Source of the DNA: Shimia abyssi
GTDB lineage: Bacteria; Pseudomonadota; Alphaproteobacteria; Rhodobacterales; Rhodobacteraceae
NCBI RefSeq assembly: GCF_003014475.1
Contig: NZ_PYGJ01000011.1
Span: 62,001 to 126,000 of the forward strand
Direction: 5' to 3'
Length of the DNA stretch: 64,000 bases
Shown piece by piece: positions 58,489-64,000 of the stretch (positions are counted from its first letter, which is position 1; the number at the start of each line of letters is the position of its first letter). A model generated the notes under the pieces. That model searched no databases and had not been told where the DNA came from. It worked only from the letters and a program-made list of their open reading frames with translations. The position numbers and the translations under genes were made by a program.

Positions 58489-60509
58489 TGCATGACCTGC
58501 GAAGATTGCTGCACCCCAAAAGCGTAGCGGTGATTGGGGGCGGTGCGTGGTGCGGTGAGGTAGTGCGACAGTTGCGCAAGCTGGGATTTTCGGGCGCGAT
58601 TTGGCCTGTGCATCCCAGAGCGGAGGCGGTTGGTGGCGTTGCGACATTTGCTGCTTTGGAAGATTTGCCTGCTCCGCCGGATGCGGCATTTGTTGGTATC
58701 AATCGGCACGCGAGTGTTGAAGCTGTGCGTCGGTTGGCCGGAATGGGGGCCGGGGGGGCGGTTTGTTTTGCGTCTGGGTTTTCAGAAGCCGCGACCGAGG
58801 ATGCGGGAGCTGTGGATCTTCAGGCTGAACTTACCAGAGCGGCGGGTCAGATGCCGATTTTGGGGCCAAATTGCTACGGGTTGATCAACGCGTTGGACGG
58901 GGTCGCGATCTGGCCGGATCAACACGGGTGCGCGCGCGTAGAGCGAGGGGTCGCGATTTTGACGCAGTCGTCCAACATCGCGATCAATCTGACCAATCAG
59001 CGGCGGGGGGTGCCAATTTCCTATGTTGCGACATGCGGAAACATGGCGCAGTTGAGCCAAGCCGAGATTGCGCGCGCGCTCTTGGATGATGAGCGGGTGA
59101 CGGCAATCGGTTTGCATGTCGAGGGGTTTTCCGAGTTGCGTGGTTGGGAGGCTTTTGCTCGGGCGGCATATGAAAAAAGTGTGCCTGTCGTCGTATTGAA
59201 GGTAGGCGCGTCTGAGCAGGCGCAGGCTGCGACGGTGTCGCATACGGCGTCTCTGGCGGGGAGTGATGCAGGCGCGGATGCGCTGATTGCGAGGCTTGGA
59301 TTTGCAAGGGTGCGCGATTTACCTGTGTTTCTGGAGACGCTGAAGCTTTTGCATATGGTGGGGCCGCTCGCGTCGACGCGGGTTGCGTCGATCAGTTGCT
59401 CAGGGGGCGAAGCGAGTCTGATGGCAGACACTGCGGCGGTGGCGGGGCTTGCCTTTCCGACACTCACGGGCCGTCAGCGCGCGGAACTGGCTGAGGTGTT
59501 GGGGCCCATGGTGGCCTTGGCCAATCCACTAGATTACCACACATATATCTGGCGGGATGCGGAAAAGATGGCACATGCGTGGGGCGCGATGACCGATGAT
59601 GGGACCGCGCTGACAATGTCGGTGGTGGATTATCCGCATGAAGAGCGGATGGACTGGGATTGTGCGACTAAAGCGGCCATTCAGGCGCGGGCCAAAACGG
59701 GGCGACCGTTTGCCGTTGTCTCGAGCCTGCCTGAGTTGATGCCCGGCGATGTAGCTGAGACGTTGATTGCCGGTGGTGTGGTGCCGTTCTTTGGGCTTTA
59801 TGAAGCGGCACATGCGGTGTCAGCAGCCGCGCGGATCAGGGCGCCAGAGCCGATGGAGCTATGCCTTCCGGGCGTGGCGGGCGAGATGATCATGAGCGAG
59901 GCCGGCGCAAAGGCGGAACTGGCTGGGTTTGGTGTGGACGTGCCCAAACGCGTGACGGTTGGGGCCGGCGAAGACATTGTGAAAGCGGCGGAGGAGCTGC
60001 GCCCGCCCTTGGTCCTGAAAGGGCAAGGGATAGCACATAAGACCGAGGCTGAGGCCGTGCGGGTTGGTGTGATGCCTGAAGGGCTGGTTAACGCAGCGAA
60101 TGACGTGCCGTGCGAAACGTTCTTGGTAGAAGAAATGATTTCTGGAGGTGTGGCTGAGTTGCTGGTTGGAGTGACGCGTGATCCTGCACATGGGTTTGTT
60201 TTGACCTTGGCGGCAGGCGGTGTTTTGACCGAGCTGTTGGAAGACAGAGTTTCCGTGTTGGTTCCCAGTGATCGGGAGAGCGTGAAACAGGCTCTATTCA
60301 TGCTGAAAACGGCGAAACTACTTTCTGGGTTTCGCGGTGCTGAGGCCGCGAATCTGGATGTGATATTGGACTGTGTTGATGCGATCCAGAACTATGTGAT
60401 TGCCAATTCCGCGACGCTAAGTGAGGCTGAAATTAACCCGTTGATCTGCACACCAGAGCGCGCAGTGGCGGTAGATGCGTTGATCCGCAAAGGAGAGAAT
60501 GATGAGTGA
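58485..60509 (+). CDS. Acetate-CoA ligase family protein (ADP-forming type)
   Basis: A 674-residue fusion of a CoA-binding/ligase core and an ATP-grasp domain. The N-terminal CoA-binding domain begins LHPKSVAVIGGGAWCGEV, ILGPNCYGLIN and VGASEQAQAATVSHTASLAG (phospho-histidine region) follow, and the C-terminal ATP-grasp half (about 460-674) has PLVLKGQGIAHKTEAEAVRV, FLVEEMISGGVAELLVGVTR and SEAEINPLI. It forms acyl-CoA from acid, CoA and ATP with ADP release. It precedes the enoyl-CoA hydratase, whose start lies inside its last codons. Confidence 0.9.
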   Translation: MMHDLRRLLHPKSVAVIGGGAWCGEVVRQLRKLGFSGAIWPVHPRAEAVGGVATFAALEDLPAPPDAAFVGINRHASVEAVRRLAGMGAGGAVCFASGFSEAATEDAGAVDLQAELTRAAGQMPILGPNCYGLINALDGVAIWPDQHGCARVERGVAILTQSSNIAINLTNQRRGVPISYVATCGNMAQLSQAEIARALLDDERVTAIGLHVEGFSELRGWEAFARAAYEKSVPVVVLKVGASEQAQAATVSHTASLAGSDAGADALIARLGFARVRDLPVFLETLKLLHMVGPLASTRVASISCSGGEASLMADTAAVAGLAFPTLTGRQRAELAEVLGPMVALANPLDYHTYIWRDAEKMAHAWGAMTDDGTALTMSVVDYPHEERMDWDCATKAAIQARAKTGRPFAVVSSLPELMPGDVAETLIAGGVVPFFGLYEAAHAVSAAARIRAPEPMELCLPGVAGEMIMSEAGAKAELAGFGVDVPKRVTVGAGEDIVKAAEELRPPLVLKGQGIAHKTEAEAVRVGVMPEGLVNAANDVPCETFLVEEMISGGVAELLVGVTRDPAHGFVLTLAAGGVLTELLEDRVSVLVPSDRESVKQALFMLKTAKLLSGFRGAEAANLDVILDCVDAIQNYVIANSATLSEAEINPLICTPERAVAVDALIRKGENDE

Positions 60510-61287
60510 AACACCCGTGAAAACCCGGCGCGACGGTGCAGTCCTCTTGGTCACGCTGGACCGGCCAAAAGCGAATGCGATTGACTTGGCGACAAGCAGA
60601 ATCATGGGCGATGTGTTTCGTGATTTTCGCGACGATCCTGAGCTGCGGGTGGCGATCCTGACAGGAGGTGGCGAAAAGTTCTTTTGTCCTGGATGGGATC
60701 TGAAGGCGGCTGCGGATGGTGATGCGGTCGACGGGGATTATGGCGTGGGCGGTTTTGGCGGGTTGCAAGAGCTACGCGACATGAACAAGCCGGTCATTTC
60801 TGCCGTGAACGGTATTGCCTGTGGTGGCGGGCTGGAGCTGGCGATTTCGGGCGATATTATTCTGGCAGCGGATCACGCGAGCTTTGCCCTGCCTGAGATT
60901 CGATCGGGAACAGTGGCTGATGCGGCGAGTGTGAAGCTGCCCAAACGGATACCTTATCACATTGCGATGGAGCTTTTGCTGACGGGGCGTTGGTTTAACG
61001 CAGACGAAGCGCATCGCTGGGGACTGGTGAACGAGATTGTACCGGGCGATCAGTTGATGGGCCGTGCCTGGGAGTTGGCGCGGCTTTTGGCGAGTGGGCC
61101 TCCATTGGTTTATGCGGCGATCAAGGAGATTGTACGCGATGCGGAAGATAAGAAATTTCAGGATGCGATGAACCACATCACACAACGTCAGTTGTGCACG
61201 GTAGATGTGCTGTATGACAGCGAGGATCAGTTGGAGGGGGCAAAAGCCTTTGCTGAGAAGCGCGATCCGGTTTGGAAGGGGCGATGA
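60499..61287 (+). CDS. Enoyl-CoA hydratase/isomerase family protein (CaiD-like)
   Basis: A 262-residue crotonase-fold enzyme. AVLLVTLDRPKANAIDLATS opens it, AILTGGGEKFFCPGWDLKAA holds the oxyanion segment, and NGIACGGGLELAISGDIILA holds the second oxyanion and catalytic glutamate region. FALPEIRSGTVADAASVKLP resembles CaiD carnitinyl-CoA dehydratase. Its ATG (or the second ATG at 60502) lies inside the ligase gene, preceded by AAAGGAGA. Together with the acyl-CoA dehydrogenase and ligase it suggests an acyl-CoA (perhaps carnitine/crotonobetaine) route, though no CaiB-like transferase is seen. Confidence 0.88.
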   Translation: MMSETPVKTRRDGAVLLVTLDRPKANAIDLATSRIMGDVFRDFRDDPELRVAILTGGGEKFFCPGWDLKAAADGDAVDGDYGVGGFGGLQELRDMNKPVISAVNGIACGGGLELAISGDIILAADHASFALPEIRSGTVADAASVKLPKRIPYHIAMELLLTGRWFNADEAHRWGLVNEIVPGDQLMGRAWELARLLASGPPLVYAAIKEIVRDAEDKKFQDAMNHITQRQLCTVDVLYDSEDQLEGAKAFAEKRDPVWKGR

Positions 61288-61369
61288 ACTGTAGGTGTTT
61301 GCTTTGGGGTGCGATGTTAGAAATAGGAATTTTTCAACATTGAGAAATGATTGTTGCGCTCTGGGACGA

Positions 61370-62008
61370 CTAGTCTGGTGCGCGCCGGAAGGTGGCTAGG
61401 AAGCCGGTGTCGTCTTTGTGAGGACCAGTGGAGTTTGGGCCGTAGAAGCGCACCGCGGTTAGGGTTAGGTCTGAAATCTGAGTTGAAAGGCCGGCCAGTT
61501 TAGCCTCGAACCCGGCGGCGGCGAAGTGTTGTGCGTTGATAGAGAGAACAAGCAGTCCGCCGGGACGGGTGATGCGCACAAGCTCGTCAAATGCATCTGG
61601 GCCAACATGGCCATTGGTGAAGGTGCCGGAGCTGACAATGCCACAATAGGTGGCATCTGGAATGGGCAGCGATTTTGTAAGGTCAGCCACGATGAGTGCA
61701 TGGTAAAGCGATTTGGTACGTGCGATTTCGAGCATGTCGGGCGAGATGTCGGTGGCGTCAATCGGGCCGACATTGTACTTGGCGAGTTCGACAGCGCACA
61801 GGCCGGTACCTGCGCCGACGTCGAGGATCGGGCCGTTGCCACCTGACACCGCGAAGTGATGCGCAACCTGCGCCGGCAAGATGTAGTCGGAGGATTGGGC
61901 GAAGTTGCTATCGTAGGTGTCCGCCCAATCGGCATAGAGGCGCACGGAATCCTGAGGGGTTTCGAGGCTGTAGGCGGCATCAAGGCTCGGACTGTTTTTT
62001 GGGCACAT
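61370..62008 (-). CDS. Class I SAM-dependent methyltransferase
   Basis: A 212-residue methyltransferase. The SAM-binding loop is ILDVGAGTGLCAVELAKYNV with a downstream acidic residue in DATDISPDMLEIART, and IVSSGTFTNGHVGP lies in the active-site face. The start at 62008 is the natural one; the open frame continues to 62281 antisense to the epimerase gene. The substrate is unknown (small molecule or lipid quinone types share the fold). It diverges from the epimerase-like gene across 81 bases. Confidence 0.87.
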   Translation of the reverse strand: MCPKNSPSLDAAYSLETPQDSVRLYADWADTYDSNFAQSSDYILPAQVAHHFAVSGGNGPILDVGAGTGLCAVELAKYNVGPIDATDISPDMLEIARTKSLYHALIVADLTKSLPIPDATYCGIVSSGTFTNGHVGPDAFDELVRITRPGGLLVLSINAQHFAAAGFEAKLAGLSTQISDLTLTAVRFYGPNSTGPHKDDTGFLATFRRAPD

Positions 62009-62089
62009 TTGGACAGTCAACGAGATGTGAGACGTAAAAACAAGAGGCGGGTACTTGTGTCTGGCGAAAGGTGGGGGCAGGTTGCGGCC

Positions 62090-62953
62090 ATGACTGGGAC
62101 TTTGCTTTCTTTGGGCCACGGATACACGGCGCGCGCGTTGGCGCGGCGTCTGGAGCCGCGGGGCTGGCGCGTTATTGGCTCGGTGCGAGACGCAGCACAA
62201 ATGCCGGAATTGGAAGCTGCTGGTGTGGAGCCGATGCAGTGGCCGTTGGATTTTGACAAAGCTTTGGACGGTGTCAGCCATGTTTTGACGTCGATCCGTC
62301 CGGACAAAGATGGCGATCCTGTTTTGCGCGCTGGGCGCGATGCTTTGAGTGCGGCCGGGCAGGATTTGGCGTGGGTCGGGTATCTGTCGACGACGGGTGT
62401 CTATGGCGACATGGATGGCGGCTGGGTCGACGAGGACACGCCGCTTGATCCTGGTGGTGTGCGTGGCAAGATGCGCGTGTTAGCCGAAGCGGAATGGCAC
62501 GATGTGGAAGGTCTGCCGTTGCATGTGTTTCGGCTGGCGGGGATTTATGGCCCCGGGCGCGGGCCATTTGCAAAGCTACGCAAGGGCACGGCACGGCGGA
62601 TCATCAAGAAGAACCAAGTTTTTTCGCGCGCGCATGTAAACGATATTGCGCAGGTTCTGGAGGCGTCGATGAATGCGCCAAATCCGGGGCGGACGTATAA
62701 TGTTTGTGATGACAGCCCGGCTCCTCCGCAGGATATTTTAACCTATGCCGCGGAATTGCTGGGGATGGAATCGCCGCCGGAAGTGTCGTTCGAAGAGGCC
62801 GAGATGACACCGATGGCGCGCAGTTTCTACAGTGACAGCAAGCGGGTGCGTAATGATCGCATCAAGGACGAGCTGGGTGTTGTGCTTGAATATCCTAACT
62901 ATCGCGATGCGTTAAAGGCGATGCTCGAGCAGGAGCGGCTTACCGAATCTTAA
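62090..62953 (+). CDS. NAD(P)-dependent epimerase/dehydratase-like protein (YeeZ type)
   Basis: A 287-residue short-chain-dehydrogenase-like protein. The Rossmann start LLSLGHGYTARALARRLEPR gives the GxGxxA-type loop, and GYLSTTGVYGDMDGGWVDED and LAGIYGPGRGPF follow; a catalytic Tyr-x3-Lys is not obvious (the text after VYG has no YxxxK), so an atypical catalytic set is likely. It matches the YeeZ-like group of unknown function. The start at 62090 has GGGGGCAGG upstream; the longer frame from 61856 overlaps the methyltransferase gene. Confidence 0.82.
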   Translation: MTGTLLSLGHGYTARALARRLEPRGWRVIGSVRDAAQMPELEAAGVEPMQWPLDFDKALDGVSHVLTSIRPDKDGDPVLRAGRDALSAAGQDLAWVGYLSTTGVYGDMDGGWVDEDTPLDPGGVRGKMRVLAEAEWHDVEGLPLHVFRLAGIYGPGRGPFAKLRKGTARRIIKKNQVFSRAHVNDIAQVLEASMNAPNPGRTYNVCDDSPAPPQDILTYAAELLGMESPPEVSFEEAEMTPMARSFYSDSKRVRNDRIKDELGVVLEYPNYRDALKAMLEQERLTES

Positions 62954-62998
62954 GGTCTTGGCGGCAGCATTGGGTGTTGTTAGCGAGGAACTTTTTAG

Positions 62999-63250
62999 AT
63001 GTTAGATTCACAAGAAGCACCGCCGCTGAAGGGACGTGAAAAGCGTCGCGCGCGGCGAGAGTGGGACAAGCTAGCGGAAGCGCACAAAGCGGTGGCCGGT
63101 GAAAAGATGACTTTGCTGGCCTCGGCCTTGCGCCGGGAGCTGGCGTTTGAGTTTGAGGCTGCGCTGGCGCGATTATGTTTGGCGGAACGACAGATCGAAG
63201 CGCGGATGGTTGCGTTTATGAAGAATGAGGTTAACGACGTTAATCTATGA
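62999..63250 (+). CDS. Small basic-helical hypothetical protein
   Basis: An 83-residue protein of unknown function. The N-terminal 20 residues are very basic (KGREKRRARREWDKL), and the rest is helical with a coiled-coil-like pattern (LLASALRRELAFEFEAALARL). GAGGAA at the right distance precedes the ATG at 62999. It lies between the epimerase-like gene and the kinase gene. Confidence 0.55.
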   Translation: MLDSQEAPPLKGREKRRARREWDKLAEAHKAVAGEKMTLLASALRRELAFEFEAALARLCLAERQIEARMVAFMKNEVNDVNL

Positions 63251-63271
63251 GGCGCTATGAGTCAGCGTAGT

Positions 63272-63811
63272 TCATCGATTGGTAAGCAGCGCGCGCACCT
63301 GAGCGAGCAATTGAGTCTGATAAAGGGTGGTTTCGGTGTCGATCGTAAAGCTATTTCTGGGAAACAGAGGGTATAGTGTTTCGAGGCGTTCAAATTGGAG
63401 GAAAAGCAGATCCGAGGGTCGATCAGCGTCCATATGTCCGGGGTGCCGTTTGCGGGTAAGAAAGCGGTCCGCGGCAGTTTTCGCAGTGCAAGAGCAATGT
63501 AGCTCGGCGATGTGATCAAAACTGTGGTGCAGCCATTCCGTCGGTGTGCCGCTGGGATCATCCGGTGATGGTCGCCAGTGAGAAACGAGCACCACATGGT
63601 CGAGTTTACAGGCGGCATGCTGGAATAAGACATCGCTTTGCCGACTTAGGCGTTTTCGCGCAGCCCAGTCCGAGACGCCATGTCGATCATAGAGCGCTTC
63701 GAGAAAATCGTCTTTGTCCAGCAGCGGCCAAGATAGTGACCGTGAAATTTTGCGAGCGACTGTTGTTTTGCCGCTCGCTGGGAGTCCGGTGACGATGAGA
63801 GCTGTTTTCAT
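63272..63811 (-). CDS. P-loop NTPase, small kinase-like protein
   Basis: A 179-residue kinase with Walker A GLPASGKTTVARKIS and DKDDFLEALYDRHG near residue 35, the Lid/substrate-binding text. VVLVSHWRPSPDDPSGTPTE and RFLTRKRHPGHMD are the rest of the fold. It resembles gluconate kinase or chloramphenicol/zeta-toxin-like kinases; the substrate is undetermined. Its ATG at 63811 lies 14 bases after the pyrF stop, so it follows pyrF in an operon. Confidence 0.8.
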   Translation of the reverse strand: MKTALIVTGLPASGKTTVARKISRSLSWPLLDKDDFLEALYDRHGVSDWAARKRLSRQSDVLFQHAACKLDHVVLVSHWRPSPDDPSGTPTEWLHHSFDHIAELHCSCTAKTAADRFLTRKRHPGHMDADRPSDLLFLQFERLETLYPLFPRNSFTIDTETTLYQTQLLAQVRALLTNR

Positions 63812-63825
63812 CGTTCGGGTTTCTC

Positions 63826-64000
63826 TCAGATTGATGACAACTCGTTGACGATGGCCTGCGCCGCACCTTTGGGATTGTCGGAGCCATGAATTGGCCGTCC
63901 AACAACGATATGGTCGGCGCCGTCAGAAATGGCGGATGCGGGGGTTGCGACGCGTTTTTGGTCGCCGAGTGCTGCGCCAGTCGGCCGGACGCCGGGGGTT
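63826..64000 (-). CDS. pyrF: Orotidine 5'-phosphate decarboxylase, C-terminal fragment
   Basis: The last 58 codons, cut by the right edge. [20 protein letters not shown] and [20 protein letters not shown] are the C-terminal phosphate-binding segments of PyrF, which makes UMP from OMP in pyrimidine synthesis. The active-site DxKxxD motif lies outside the window. The P-loop kinase gene follows 14 bases later on the same strand. Confidence 0.85.
   Translation of the reverse strand, partial: TPGVRPTGAALGDQKRVATPASAISDGADHIVVGRPIHGSDNPKGAAQAIVNELSSI

Noticed and set aside
1-64000. CRISPR array or complete defence system
   Set aside because: No regularly spaced repeats with spacers and no recognised cas, restriction or Abi gene set. 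The Imm11-like gene is an orphan and broken.

Overview
The window looks like a chromosomal segment of a marine alphaproteobacterium of the Rhodobacteraceae (Roseobacter group). The support is gene content and style rather than any search: petP-petR regulators of the Rhodobacter type, GTG/TTG starts with strong AGGAG sites, dense ATGA/GTGA gene overlaps, a PAS/hybrid sensor beside a Liv-type ABC operon, and roseobacter-like small families (zf-CHCC, DUF3052, Imm11-like, DUF2955). About 70 genes are supported. Most are intact core or catabolic genes; one stretch (about 26.8-29.7 kb) is a visibly decayed, AT-richer accessory patch.

Layout. 0-15 kb: the N-terminus of a MnmD-like tRNA methyltransferase diverging from a FAD oxidoreductase (possible split MnmC pair), a HTD2-like dehydratase, VOC and FMN-reductase genes, an OmpA-like lipoprotein, an Ada/Ogt-type repair protein, a NavAb-like sodium channel, endonuclease III with an adenosine/sugar kinase, a DUF3052-like pseudogene, a sulfotransferase diverging from a GT14-like glycosyltransferase, a lone ABC-2 ATPase, and small metabolic genes. 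15-27 kb: a response regulator and a hybrid PAS histidine kinase divergent from a long operon that encodes an acyl-CoA synthetase, a complete branched-chain-type ABC importer (two ATPases, two permeases, a small two-helix protein, a periplasmic binding protein) and a second, PaaK-like CoA ligase. Together these look like a sensed uptake-and-CoA-activation module for a carboxylic acid that the sequence does not identify.

27-30 kb: an IS3-family remnant with matching terminal inverted repeats, an orphan Imm11/DUF1629-like immunity gene broken at a homopolymer, and a LysR pseudogene with several stops, ending at rpmJ and tRNA-Val(GAC). 30-41 kb: N-formylglutamate amidohydrolase, dinB, NUDIX, the dxs-ispA-xseB-deacetylase isoprenoid cluster, petR-petP, branched-chain aminotransferase, a thioredoxin/CcdA pair and an EamA exporter.

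41-52 kb: an AI-2E transporter/HlyD/DUF2955 envelope efflux operon, a potassium channel, a VOC gene, an MFS exporter, HU, the AMP nucleosidase and adenine deaminase pair (purine salvage), a VOC gene, then a 44-bp perfect palindrome. 52-64 kb: LysR and class II aldolase, two tandem sterol-desaturase-superfamily hydroxylases, a GlxA-type AraC regulator diverging from an acyl-CoA dehydrogenase, a SelW-like Rdx protein, a CoA ligase (ADP-forming type), an enoyl-CoA hydratase (together resembling acyl/carnitine-type CoA metabolism), a methyltransferase, a nucleoside-sugar-epimerase-like protein, a small P-loop kinase and the C-terminus of PyrF at the edge. I did not find a CRISPR array, a complete mobile element or a clear defence system. 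The most interesting leads are the sulfotransferase/glycosyltransferase pair, the sensed uptake operon, the tandem hydroxylases, the acyl-CoA dehydrogenase with an altered catalytic position, and several unexplained repeats.
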